Of a stretch of DNA of 64,000 nucleotides, positions 35,486-45,700 are shown piece after piece; position 1 is the first letter of the stretch, and the number at the start of each line of letters is the position of its first letter. A model generated the notes under the pieces. That model worked only from the letters and a program-made list of their open reading frames with translations, was not told the origin of the DNA and searched no databases. The DNA is taken from the NCBI GenBank assembly GCA_017307785.1, contig JAFKGI010000005.1, positions 1 through 64,000 on the forward strand, in the 5' to 3' direction. Origin of the DNA: Vulcanimicrobiota bacterium (GTDB lineage: Bacteria > Vulcanimicrobiota > Xenobia > Xenobiales > JADMJV01). A program made the translations under genes and the position numbers.

Positions 35486-36519
35486 CCGGTCCTCCAGGCT
35501 TGCAAGGGAAGGCTGGCGTGTGCGTCCAGCCCGGTAGTGGCGGTGACGCCCAGGCGAGCCATTTGGTAACCCGCCATCGCGATCATCGCTCCGTTGTCGG
35601 TGCAATATTCAAACGAAGGAACATAGAAAGACAACCCTCGTTGCCGGCAGTTCTGTTCCAAAGCCTGCCGCAGCGGTTGGTTGGCGGCCACGCCCCCCGC
35701 CAAACTGATCCGCTGCACTCCAAACTCCTCCGCTGCTCGTAGAGCCTTCTCCACCAGCACGTCGATCACCGCCTGCTGGAACGAGGCACAAAGATCGGCC
35801 GGCGCGGACTGTTCGCGTACGCGATGCACGGCCGTCTTCAGCCCCGAAAAAGAAAAGGCGTAACCCTGGCCGCGCATCGGGCGAGGCAGGTCAATGGCTT
35901 TGGGATTTCCCTGAGCAGCCAACTGTTGCACCCGCGGACCGCCGGGATAGCCAAGATTGAGCATCTTGGCCACCTTGTCAAAGGCCTCCCCCGCCGCATC
36001 GTCTCGAGTCTTTCCCAACATCTTGAGGCGCCCCCAATCTTCCACCAGCACCAGGCAAGTGTGCCCACCCGACACCAGCAGACTGATCCAGGGGGGCTCT
36101 AGCTCCGGATGCTCGAGCAAGGGACTGAAAAGGTGACCCTCCAGGTGATTGACCGGGAGTAAAGGCTTGTTCAGGGTCAGAGCCAGGGTCTTGGCAACGG
36201 TCACCCCGACCAGCACCGCCCCGATCAGGCCGGGACCGTGCGTCACCGCGATCGCATCCAGGTCGCTGAACTGCTTGCCGGCTGCCTCCAGCGCTTCTTC
36301 CATGAGTGGATGAATGACCTCGAAATGGCGCCGACAGGCGATCTCGGGGACCACTCCGCCATAGCGGGCGTGAAGCTCTTCCTGGGAGGCGACCCGATTG
36401 CACAGCACCTGGCGGCCACCCTGGAGCAGGGCCACCGAGGTTTCATCACAGCTCGTCTCGAGAGCCAACAAGAGTTCCGGCTGAAACGGCTGCCCGAGCT
36501 GGAATTCCGTGTCAGACAT
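35482..36519 (-). CDS. tsaD: tRNA t6A37 threonylcarbamoyltransferase TsaD
   Basis: A 345-residue enzyme that transfers threonylcarbamoyl to A37 of ANN-reading tRNAs, acting with TsaB and TsaE. Family motifs are ALETSCDETSVAL at the start, THGPGLIGAVLVG, the metal-binding NHLEGHL near residue 120, VSGGHTCLVLV, and a C-terminal nucleotide-binding part (SLAGGVAANQPLR; CTDNGAMIA). Length is normal. The ATG at 36519 overlaps the rimI stop by 8 nt. It lies in one operon with its partners. Confidence 0.97.
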   Translation of the reverse strand: MSDTEFQLGQPFQPELLLALETSCDETSVALLQGGRQVLCNRVASQEELHARYGGVVPEIACRRHFEVIHPLMEEALEAAGKQFSDLDAIAVTHGPGLIGAVLVGVTVAKTLALTLNKPLLPVNHLEGHLFSPLLEHPELEPPWISLLVSGGHTCLVLVEDWGRLKMLGKTRDDAAGEAFDKVAKMLNLGYPGGPRVQQLAAQGNPKAIDLPRPMRGQGYAFSFSGLKTAVHRVREQSAPADLCASFQQAVIDVLVEKALRAAEEFGVQRISLAGGVAANQPLRQALEQNCRQRGLSFYVPSFEYCTDNGAMIAMAGYQMARLGVTATTGLDAHASLPLQAWRTG

Positions 36520-37018
36520 GTTGATCACTTCGTGTGTCCAGCGAGCGTAGCCTTTCCCGATAGCTTTCTGAATGAAGGTTCCCGGCCCACATGATCCAGG
36601 CGTCGACCGTTCCGTCGTAATACTTGGGTCGCACCCCCACCCTGGCGAAACCAAAGCGCTTGTACATCGCCTGGGCGGCAGGGTTGTCGGCGCGCACTTC
36701 CAGAGTCATCCATAAGGCGCCGTGATCGGCTGCCCTCTTCACCATGGCGTGCATCAATCGTTTGCCCAATTGCTGTCCACGGTGACCCGGTCGAATGGCG
36801 ATGGAAGTGACGTGAGCCTCATCTTGCACCAGCCAGAAGCCCGCATAGCCGACTAACTTTTGATCTTCTCCGCGCATCACCAGGTAGTGGGCGGTCGGGT
36901 TCTGTGTCAGCTCGTTGTAGAAGGCCGATTCTTGCCAGCTACTGGAGAACGACTCAAGCTCCATGGCGCGCACTTCCGGGATATCAACCATAGCCATAAC
37001 CTGGACCTTGAACTTCAC
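36512..37018 (-). CDS. rimI: RimI-type GNAT N-acetyltransferase
   Basis: A 168-residue acetyltransferase; RimI acetylates the N-terminal alanine of ribosomal protein S18. The acetyl-CoA site is the segment VTSIAIRPGHRGQQLGKRLM (motif A, R/Q-x-x-G-x-G/A form), followed by LEVRADNPAAQAMYKRFGF. The C-terminus is somewhat longer than E. coli RimI. GTG 37018 overlaps the tsaB stop by 4 nt. rimI commonly sits between tsaB and tsaD, which supports the name; the substrate is inferred from family and context. Confidence 0.88.
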   Translation of the reverse strand: MKFKVQVMAMVDIPEVRAMELESFSSSWQESAFYNELTQNPTAHYLVMRGEDQKLVGYAGFWLVQDEAHVTSIAIRPGHRGQQLGKRLMHAMVKRAADHGALWMTLEVRADNPAAQAMYKRFGFARVGVRPKYYDGTVDAWIMWAGNLHSESYRERLRSLDTRSDQHV

Positions 37019-37680
37019 CCCCGGTGTACCTGCACGTCAGCGGGTCGCACATAGTCGGGCCGCAGTTGGGCCCAACTGGTTTTGGCGCCCTCCTGCATCT
37101 GGGGCCAGGCCACTCTTCCCACTGAGACGGCGCGCACGCGCCACAGGTCGGCCGGCAATACGCGCACGTCCTGGCGCTGCGGCAGAGCCGCCTGACAGGC
37201 GCTGCCCAGGACCAGACTGCCGGCCGGGATCGAATCCAGGAATTCTTGAGGAGTCGTCAAGCGAGCCGGATCCAGCAGGGCGGGTAGACCCTGGCGCACA
37301 CGATAGCGGGCCCAGATGATCTCGCCTTTGCGAGCGTCCAGACCGGCCACCACCGACTCGCCCTCGATGGCGTTGGCGGCCAGCGCTTCCAGCGTGTCCA
37401 CCGGGTAGATAGGAAGCTGACCTGCCTGGCCCAGGGTCTTGGCCAGCAGCAGACCGGTGCGCACTCCCGTGAAAGAACCCGGCCCGCCCGTCACGGCCAC
37501 CGCCGTCAGGTCACCTACCTTCAGGCTCGACTGCCGGCACAGCAGGTCGAGGGCGGGAAAAATCTGCACCAGATGCTGGCGCGGCTGTCCGCCGCTGCAT
37601 TCCGCCAGCAGTTGCGGGCCGCGCCACAAGGCCAGCGAGTAGCTTTCGCCGGTCGAGTCCAGGGATAGCCAGGGATTCAT
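37015..37680 (-). CDS. tsaB: t6A synthesis protein TsaB
   Basis: A 221-residue non-catalytic partner of TsaD. The N-terminal ASKHA-type strand is MNPWLSLDSTGESYSLALWR. The family motif AVTGGPGSFTGVRTGLLLAK lies near residue 65. ATG 37680 overlaps the tsaE stop by 4 nt (ATGA). An in-frame ATG at 37689, nearer a GGAG, would add three residues and is equally possible. Its place between tsaE and rimI is typical. Confidence 0.93.
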   Translation of the reverse strand: MNPWLSLDSTGESYSLALWRGPQLLAECSGGQPRQHLVQIFPALDLLCRQSSLKVGDLTAVAVTGGPGSFTGVRTGLLLAKTLGQAGQLPIYPVDTLEALAANAIEGESVVAGLDARKGEIIWARYRVRQGLPALLDPARLTTPQEFLDSIPAGSLVLGSACQAALPQRQDVRVLPADLWRVRAVSVGRVAWPQMQEGAKTSWAQLRPDYVRPADVQVHRG

Positions 37681-38132
37681 CGTTGCCATTGCTCCAGCCG
37701 TTGTTTCCAGTTTCCGCGCCCTTCCAAATCCAGGCTGCGCTCTTCTTCCCCGTCCCCATACTCAATGCGCACGTGCAAACGGTCGCTCGGCAACAAAGGC
37801 TCAGCCACGCCCGGCCACTCCAGTATCACCACATCCTGTCCGGACAGCGTCTCGGAGAAACCAATCTCTTCGAGTTCGTCCGCTGCCCGCAACCGGTAGG
37901 CATCCAGATGATGCAGGCGCATCCGCCCCTCATAGATCTGCCAGATCACGAAAGTGGGACTGGAGACTTCCTCTTCAGGCACTCCCAGTCCGGTGGCCAG
38001 ACCGCGCACGAAAGTGGTCTTGCCGCCGCCCAGGGGAGCCTCCAAAGTGATGACATCGCCGGGCTGCAGCAAGCCGGCCAGTTCGCGGGCCAGTTGTTCC
38101 GTTTGCAACGGACCGAGGCTATGCACGTGCAA
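37677..38132 (-). CDS. tsaE: t6A synthesis ATPase TsaE
   Basis: A 151-residue P-loop ATPase that resets the TsaBD complex. The Walker A motif is APLGGGKTTFVRGLA near residue 35, and the family motif SSPTFVIWQIYEG follows. HLDAYRL and ILEWPGVAEPLLP are also typical. The start appears to be TTG 38132, with GGAGG 6 nt upstream; a GTG two codons later is too far from that site. It overlaps the previous gene by 14 nt. Confidence 0.93.
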   Translation of the reverse strand: MHVHSLGPLQTEQLARELAGLLQPGDVITLEAPLGGGKTTFVRGLATGLGVPEEEVSSPTFVIWQIYEGRMRLHHLDAYRLRAADELEEIGFSETLSGQDVVILEWPGVAEPLLPSDRLHVRIEYGDGEEERSLDLEGRGNWKQRLEQWQR

Positions 38133-38577
38133 AGCCGGCCTCCACTTCGGCCACCAGGTGGTCCGGGCTGAAGAAAACGGGAATGGGCAGCTGGCGAAAA
38201 TAGGTCTCCAGAAAGCGTCCTGAATAAAGCAGCAGTTCCTCCGCTCCTGGTTGGACCTGCAGTCCCAGCGCTCGGACCCGTGAACGTCGGGCGGATTCGG
38301 CCAGATGCAGAAATCCGGTCAGCCACCAGCGGACTTCTTCGGGCGGTTGCGGCCCGGTCGGCCAACGCAGCAATACCACTTCGTGGCCTTCCACCAGGGC
38401 AAAGGGAAAATCCGGATTGGCCCAGTCGCCGGTCCGCAACTTCCAGCCGCCCTCGACCCCCTGACCGATCAGGGGTGCGTAGGTGACGCGAGCTTTGGCC
38501 GCGACCAGGGTGGCGGCCAACTCGGGGGATTCCTCACAACACAGCACTCGCGTGTTGAACCAGATACGGGCTGACAC
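38119..38577 (-). CDS. Hypothetical protein at the head of the t6A operon
   Basis: A 152-residue soluble protein, possibly alpha/beta, with no recognised family. Trp-rich stretches (GGWKLRTGDWANPDFPF; VRWWLTGFLHLAES) are its most visible feature. It starts at GTG with no clear ribosome binding site and overlaps tsaE by 14 nt, so it is cotranscribed with the t6A genes. A link to tRNA modification is only suggested by position. Confidence 0.6.
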   Translation of the reverse strand: MSARIWFNTRVLCCEESPELAATLVAAKARVTYAPLIGQGVEGGWKLRTGDWANPDFPFALVEGHEVVLLRWPTGPQPPEEVRWWLTGFLHLAESARRSRVRALGLQVQPGAEELLLYSGRFLETYFRQLPIPVFFSPDHLVAEVEAGFARA

Positions 38578-38644
38578 CAGAAGGGCTTTTCGAATGGTGG
38601 TGGGGAACCCTCCCCCTTACAACACCGAGATGGAGAGGTGAGGC

Positions 38645-38965
38645 ATGGAAGATTTCAGCCAGAAAGCCAAAAAGTCGTTCAAGATGGGCCTCGATTTCTT
38701 GCAGAAGAAAGCCAAAGAGCAGGTCGATCGGGCCAAACTACAGACCCAGCTCACCAAAGTCAAGGAAGACAAGCAGCAGGCGCTGATCACTCTGGCCGAG
38801 CGAGTCTGCGTGATGTTCGATATGGACACGTTTTCCCCCGAGGAGCTCAAAGACTCGGTCGAATCGGTCCGCGAGTTCCAGCAGCAAATCCTGGATCTGG
38901 AAAAACAGATTCAGGAAGTCGTGCAGGGTGACGAGTCTCACGAAGATGAACCCCCTCAAGCCTGA
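38645..38965 (+). CDS. Small coiled-coil protein
   Basis: A 106-residue, charged, mostly helical protein with two likely coiled-coil segments (MGLDFLQKKAKEQVDRAKLQ; VESVREFQQQILDLEKQIQE) and an acidic tail. There is no signal peptide and no known family. AGGTGAGG precedes the ATG. Its 3' end overlaps the start of the TrmJ-type gene by 20 nt, suggesting an operon. Confidence 0.65.
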   Translation: MEDFSQKAKKSFKMGLDFLQKKAKEQVDRAKLQTQLTKVKEDKQQALITLAERVCVMFDMDTFSPEELKDSVESVREFQQQILDLEKQIQEVVQGDESHEDEPPQA

Positions 38966-39704
38966 TCAAGTCCGCGTGGTCCTGGTGGAGACCATGGGTG
39001 AAGCCAATTTCGGCGCCGTGGCTCGCTCCATGGCCTGCTTCGGAGTCACCGACTGGTGGTTGGTCCGGCCTCGCCGCAAGCCCAACCAGGAATCTCTCAA
39101 CTGGGCGACCCACGCCGGCGAATGGCTGGAAAGCATCCACTATGTCGAGACCTTGCAAGAAGCCCTGGTCGGCATCGATCTGGCGGTAGCGCTCACCGGT
39201 CAGGCCGGCAAACGCCGGCATCGCCTGGTCACGCCCGCGGGACTGGTGGAGGAAGCCATTCCCCGTTTTCAGCTGGGTCGGCTGGCGCTGGTCTTCGGCA
39301 ACGAGGAGAGCGGCCTGAACAATGACGACATCGCCATTTGCCATTGGCGCGTCAAGATCCCGACCGACCCGGAACATTTTTCGCTGAACCTGGCCCACGC
39401 GGTCACCGTCATGCTCTACGAGCTGCTGGGACGCTACAGCGAAACCGACCTGGGCAGCAAACCCACTATCCTGGCGGAACCCAAGCTACTGCAAGGAGCC
39501 CTGGGAGAAATCTCGCGGTATCTTTCGGAACACGGCTACCCCAGTCACGACGCGACCCTGGACGAAGAGATGCGCAAAGTCAACGATATGTTGCATCGCT
39601 CTCGCCTGGAAGTCTTCGAAGTCAATTTTCTACTCGGAATCATCCGCCATCTCCGCAATTTTGAGAGGAAAGCGTCAGCTGCCGGGGCGAGTGACCTCAA
39701 GTAG
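38946..39704 (+). CDS. trmJ: SpoU-family RNA methyltransferase, TrmJ type
   Basis: A 252-residue SPOUT methyltransferase. The three knot motifs are GEANFGAVARSMACFGV near the start, LALVFGNEESGL near residue 120, and FSLNLAHAVTVMLYELLG near residue 145. The N-terminal location of motif 1 and the C-terminal helical extension fit TrmJ, which 2'-O-methylates tRNA nucleotide 32, rather than TrmH or RlmB. ATG 38946 is chosen; GTG 38928 is an alternative. Its last 30 nt overlap the convergent giant TPR gene. Confidence 0.85.
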   Translation: MNPLKPDQVRVVLVETMGEANFGAVARSMACFGVTDWWLVRPRRKPNQESLNWATHAGEWLESIHYVETLQEALVGIDLAVALTGQAGKRRHRLVTPAGLVEEAIPRFQLGRLALVFGNEESGLNNDDIAICHWRVKIPTDPEHFSLNLAHAVTVMLYELLGRYSETDLGSKPTILAEPKLLQGALGEISRYLSEHGYPSHDATLDEEMRKVNDMLHRSRLEVFEVNFLLGIIRHLRNFERKASAAGASDLK

Positions 39705-42700
39705 CTGAATGCGCGAGCGAATGCCGGCCGCTTCCTGGGTGCGCTTCTGCGCGTCGTAGGCTTTCCACAGCAAGTGCAGACAGGGCAGAATGGTCGGATG
39801 CTCCTGACCCAGCCGCTTCTCATAAATATCCAGCGCTCGCTTCAGCAAGGTTTCGGCTTGCTGCTGCTGACCGTTCAACAGATAGAGCTCTCCCAGCTCC
39901 TGTAAGATCGCGGCCGTGTCCGGGTGATGAGTGCCGAGCAGCTTTTCCCGCTGGTCGAGCACACGCTTCAGCCGGGGCTCCGCTTCCGAGAAGCGCTCCT
40001 GAGACTTGTAGAGGCCGGCCAGCAGCAGCAAGAGCGCCGAAAGGGCCGGATGATCCGCTCTTAGAGCCTTTTCGCGAATGCTCAACGCCTGCTTGAGCAA
40101 AGCTTCCGCCGCCTGGTCGTTGCGTTGATCCAGGTGCAACTGAGCCATGGCCTGCAGGCTGGCGGCCAGATCGGGATGCTCGCTGCCCAGACCCTTGGTG
40201 CGCAATTCCAAAGCCCGCTTGAGATGCAGTTCGGCGGTGGCGCCGCGCCCCTGACTGCGATGCAGCAGCCCGAGACTGTGCAGGCTGTTGGCCAGGTCGG
40301 GATGGTCATTGCCCAACTTCGTCTCCAATAGCCTGAGAGCGTGGGTGAAGATCCGTTCTGCCTGGGGAGCCTTCCCCTGATCCATCAGGGAGACGCCCAA
40401 TCCGTGGAGACCGCGCTGCACTTCGGGGTGGTCATTGCCCAGCAACTTGTTGCGAATCTCCAGGCAGCGCTGGTAAAGAGCTTCGGACTCCTTGAAGCGC
40501 CCCTGCAGACGCAGAGTTTCGGCCATAAGATAAAGGGCCTGGGCGCTTTCCAGGTTGGGCTGCTGGGGAACACCTTCGTAGATGGTTTTGGCCGTCTCGG
40601 CCGTCTGCCAGGCCTGGGTCAACTGATTCTGAGCCAGGTAAATCTGAGCCAGTCCCAGCAAGCAGAATCCAGATTCCGGATGCTGCGGTTGCTGGCTGCG
40701 ATCGCGAATCTCCAGGGCCCGGTCGAAAAGCGCTTCGGATGCCACATAGCGTCCCTGACTGAGATAAAGTCCGCCCAATTGTTCGAGACAGGCCGCAACT
40801 TCAGGACGGTCCCCGCCAAAGACTTTCTGCGCGATCTCGAGAGCACGCTTGAGCGAGCGCTCGGCCATCTCCGGTCGTCGGCTTTCCAGAAACACGCGAG
40901 CCAGCAACTGGTGAGTGTTCATGGTGGGCCCCTGGCGTTCCGCCGGTTCTTTCTCGCGGATGCTCAGGGCTTTCTGGAGACGAGCTTCCGACTCGGCGTA
41001 GAGACCCTGCTGAAGTTCGAGCAGCCCCAGACCCTCGAGGCATTCCGCAACCTGCGGATTCTCACCACCCTGATCGGACCAGAGGGCGGCCAGAGCCTGC
41101 TCGAACAACTCGCGAGCAGCCGCCGTCTGCCCCTGCTTCTGCAGCAATTGCGCCAGCACCTGACGCACCTGCGCCAGTCGCGGGCTCTGGGCGGCCAGTT
41201 TCTGACTGCGAATTTCCAGGCAGCGCCGGTAGAGCTTGTCGGCTTCTTCAAAATTGCCCTGACGCTGCTGCAACTCTCCCAATTGAAGCAGAGAGTCGGC
41301 CACCGCCAGATGGCTCGGTCCCAAAGACTGTTCCATCGAATCCAGGGCCCGACTGTAAAAGGGCGCGGCCTGAGCCAATTGATCGAGGCGTTGGTAGTAC
41401 TGACCGAGTGCTTCGAGAGTGGGCACCAATTCAGGGTGAGGCGGCGACAGATTCTCGACCAGAGCGAGTGCTTCGAGGAGCGACTTCTCGGCTTCATCCA
41501 TACGTCCGGTCTGGGACCAGAGCACGCCCAGGGCCCGATGAAAACCGGCCAGGCTGGGATGCTGGTCTCCCAAGGTCTGCTTACCGGCGTCCAGACATCG
41601 GCTCAGCATGGACTGGGCCGCTTCGAATCGATTCTGGGCCGAGTAGACCTCGGCCAGCGCCTGCAAGGAGCGGAGCGTCTCGATGTGTTCGGCTCCCAGA
41701 GCGGTCTGACGAAACTCCAGGGAGCGGCGAATGGCCGTCTCGGCCTCGGCCAATCGTCCCGTTCCCCGGAAGACCTCACCCAGGGCGAAAGCCAGCCGGG
41801 CCGCCGCCAAACCGTCCTGCTTTTCGGCGATGGCGTAAGCACGTCTCAGCCAGGCCTCGGCCTTGTCCCAGGCGGCCTGCTCCATGGCCCCCCGGGCCAG
41901 TTCTTCCAAAGGAAGCAGAAACTCGGCTTCCGACACCTGCGGGCTCTGGCTGAGGATTTGCCAGGCTTTTTCTCGCAGCTCCTGAGCCGCCATAGAATCG
42001 CCGCGCTTTTGTAAGAGCTTGGCCAGCGCCTGCAGGGCCGGCAGTTGAGCGGGATGATTCTCGCCGTGCTGAGCCACGATCAGCTCGGACCAATTGGTAT
42101 ACAGACCCTCGGCCTCGGAGCGACGGTCCAGGGCGAACAAGGCCGGAGCCAGCTGCGAGAGCAACTGCATGCGGGTTTCCGTCTCGGAGGCGGGAGTCAA
42201 CTCCAGAGCTTGCTGGGCGAAGATGGCTACCTGCTGGAACGCCTCTCGCCCGCTGTAAAGCTTGGCCAGATTGAAAAGGATGGGGCGCAGATCGGGATGC
42301 TGAGTGCTGAGACGCTGGCTGCGCATCTGCAAGGCCTCCAGCAACCTGGGTTCGGCTTCCTCCAGGCGATCTTCCAGCACCAGGATGTTGCCGACCAGAG
42401 CCTTGACTTCTTCTTCGATCTCCGGACCGGGAACGGGTACGTGCAGCTCCAACTTGTGTAAAATCTGGGTGGCTGCTTCCAACTGGCCGGAACGAAGCAG
42501 CATTTGGGCCAGCTTGAGCTGGACTTCCAGAGCTTCCTCTCCATCCGGAAAGGCGAGGCGACGGCGCGCGTGGCCGATGGCCTCCTCAAAGTCGCCGGCC
42601 TGCTCATGGGCCAGAGCCAGATTCCAGAGGATTTCGCCGTGCACCGGGTCGTGGGCGCTCAGACGGTTTTGCGCCAATCCCAGCGCCCGCTGCAGGGGCG

Positions 42701-45700
42701 GCAAGGCCTGACTGGCTTTGTGCGGCAAGTAGATTTTGCCCAGGCGCAGCAGCCAGGGAATCATGGCCGCGTGGTCGGTACCGTGGAGCCGAACCTGAAT
42801 TTCGGTGGCGCGTCGCAGCAAGCCCTCGGCCTGCTCGAGTTTGCCCATCTCGAAGCTCACCTCGGCCAAATCGCCCATGCTTTCGGCCAGTTCGGGGTGG
42901 TTCTCGCCAAACTCGTGGGACCAGAGGGTGATCGACTGGAGCAGCAGCTTTTCAGCCGGGACGCGATTGCCCAGGTGGCGCTCGGCCAGGGACAAACGGC
43001 GTAAAATCTCGGCCAGCTCGACTCCACTGCGAGTGGCCAGCAGCGGGGTGAGCACTTCTTTGACGTAAACCCAATTCTTGGCGAGGGCGGCCCTGGCCGC
43101 TTCTTCTTCCGGGGTCAGCGGTTCGGGTTCGGGTTCAGGTTCAGGTTCGGGCTCGGGCTCGGGCTCGGGCTCGACCGGCACCACTTCCGGGGTTTCCACG
43201 GCCACTTCGACGACCGCCGGTTCCGCGGCCGCGGCTGCTTCCAACACGGGAGCCGCTTCCACGGGCTCTTCCTCGAGGGCCTCGGGGTGGACAGGCACTT
43301 CAACGGCCGGATCCGGCTCCACCAGGGCGGGCTCTTCCAGGGCCGGCTCGGCAACGACGGGCTCTTCGGAGACGGGCTCTTCCGCAACCATCGGCTCCTC
43401 GCTCACGGTCTCCAGCGCAACGGGCTCCTCCGCAACAGGCTCCTCGGCAAGAGGCTCCTCCGCCGCCGGCTCGGGCTCCACGGGGTCCACCGCCGCCACT
43501 TCCACCACGGCCGGCTCGGCCGGGATGGGCTCCTCCGCAACAGGCTCAGCGACGGGCTCGGCCACCAGGGGCTCCGGCGTCTGGACGACTTCGACCACAT
43601 CGGGCTCCACCACCGAGCCCGCCTGACCTTCGGTATCGGGCAAGGGTACGGCGACCACCGGCGAGGTGGACGAGGAGGGAGTTTCCTCGGCTTGAGGCTC
43701 GGAAAGAGTGGCCAGACGTTCGATATAGGCGGCCACCTGGGCTTCGTTGCCATGCTGACGGGCGTGGCGCATGAGAAATTCCAGGGCCGGAGTCAACTGA
43801 GAGTGCTCCGCCCCGAAGCGACGCTGCAGCAGGTCGAGCGCCTTCTTGCCGAGGGTTTCAGCCAGAACCTGTCGATTTTGGGCCAACTGGAGCTCCGCCA
43901 GTTCGAGCCACACCAGCGCCACGCCCGGGTCCTCGCCTCCCAAACGCTGGGTGCGCTGGTCCAACACTCGCTTGAAGCAGGCCTCGGCCTCTTTGAAGCG
44001 GGCCGACTGCAGATAGAGCTTGGCCAGGCGCAGCATCACCGGATCGGTCGCCTCGTGGTGGCCGCCCAGGGCTTCCACCAGAATCTCCACCGCTTTGGCC
44101 GAGAACCCGATGGCCTGCTCCATGTCCCCTTGCGAAGCCCGCAGTTCTCCCAGTTCGGAGATCCGCTGGGCCAGGTCGGCGCTGACCTGGGCGGTGGAAC
44201 GACTGATCAAGCCGATGGCCTTGAGGAGAGTCTCTTCGGCCTTGTCCCATTGCTGGTCCGCCATGTAGAGGCGGCCCAGGGTTGAATAGGTGGGAATGAG
44301 TTCCGGATGGTCCTCGCCCAGCGCCTGGGTCTGAATCTTGAGCGAGCCTTCCACCAGCGGGATCGCGTCGCCCTCGCGCCCGTCCCGCACCAGCAGATTG
44401 CTGACCTGAGCCTGACTGGTGGAGGTTTCTGGATGCAGTGCCCCCAGGCGTCGTTCGCGGATATCCAGGGCCCGCTGAGCGAACTGCCGCGCCTCGGCCA
44501 TCTGGCCCTGATGGGCCATGACCTCGGCCAGGGTAAAGCAGCAGAAGGCGACTTCCAGGTCATCCTCACCCAGCCACTCCTGACTGAGTCGCAGGGCTTC
44601 TTCCAACCACTGCTGAGCCTTGGCGTGCTCTTGCTGAGCCTGCCAGACCAATCCCAGATTGATCATGGTGGAAACGCGGCCGGCGTCGAAATTGTCAAAG
44701 ATCTGCAGGGCGCGCTCCAGGACCGAGGCCGCCTCGGCATAATGGGCCTGGCGGTAGAGGTTCTGCCCCAGGTTGTTCAGGGTGGCGGCCACGTTGGGAT
44801 GCGAATCGCCCAGGCCTCTTTCGAAGAGGTCCAAAGAACGGCGATAGTGAGTCTCGGCCGCGGCGTAATCGCCCTCGGCCGTTTCCAGGCTGGCCCACTG
44901 AGACAGGGTGACGGCCAGTTCCGGATGGTCCGCCCCGTAAGCCTGTACCTCTTCTTGCTCCATAAACTGGAGCTGCTGACGCGCTTCCGCAAAGCGCCCC
45001 TGATCCATCATCCACTGCACCAGGTCGCGTTTGGCCTGCAAGCGCTCGGGGTGCCCGACGGGCAAATGCTTTTCCAGCAGACCGACGGCCCGGCCGGAGA
45101 CCGCCTCCATCAGGTTGTCTTTGCCTTGCAGTCGGAAACTCTCGGCCAGGGCGAGTAGGACCCTACCCACCGCCAGGCTGTCCGCTCCCAGCGCCTTTTC
45201 ATGGGCACGCACCGATTGAGCCAGCACCCGCTCCCCTTCGGCGAAGCGACTCAAGGCATTGAGGCACTGGCCAAGCTGCATCTGGCCGCGGAGTACGAGA
45301 ACGTGACCCGCTCCCAGGCGTTCGCTGAGAAACGTCTGGGACTGCTGGCGAAACTCCAGGGCGTCTTCCCAGCGTCCCTGTTGCTCCAGGCTTTCCGCCA
45401 GCCAAAGATAAGCGACGAAATGCTCCTCGGGACTCTGAGCACCTAATTTGGGCAGAGCTTCCCGCAGTTCTTGTTCCAATCGAGCCCACTCGCCGGCGCT
45501 ATGCAGGGCCTGCATGGCGGCTTCATCAAAACCACGCTCGAAAGGCGGCGGTTCTACGCCCAGCCCCTCCAGGCGAGGAGCCCAGACCTCGTAGTCCGCC
45601 TGTTGGCGGCTGGCGATGCTTTGCTCCAGGGCGAAGTGGACGATCTTGAGACCCAGCTCGGAGGGTTGCTCCAGGGCCTGCCACAGGTCAAACGACTGGG

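Noticed and set aside
40341..42014. Long plus-strand frames across the giant TPR gene.
   Set aside because: They mirror the repeat unit on the opposite strand and have no start signals or domain.
43120..43560. Possible CRISPR-like array because of short repeated units.
   Set aside because: The repeats are 6-15 nt, contiguous, in frame and code for protein; there are no unique spacers.
43078..43626. A Ser/Gly/Thr-rich 182-codon plus-strand frame.
   Set aside because: It is the antisense reading of the Glu-Pro and Glu-Glu-Pro-Val repeats in the TPR linker.
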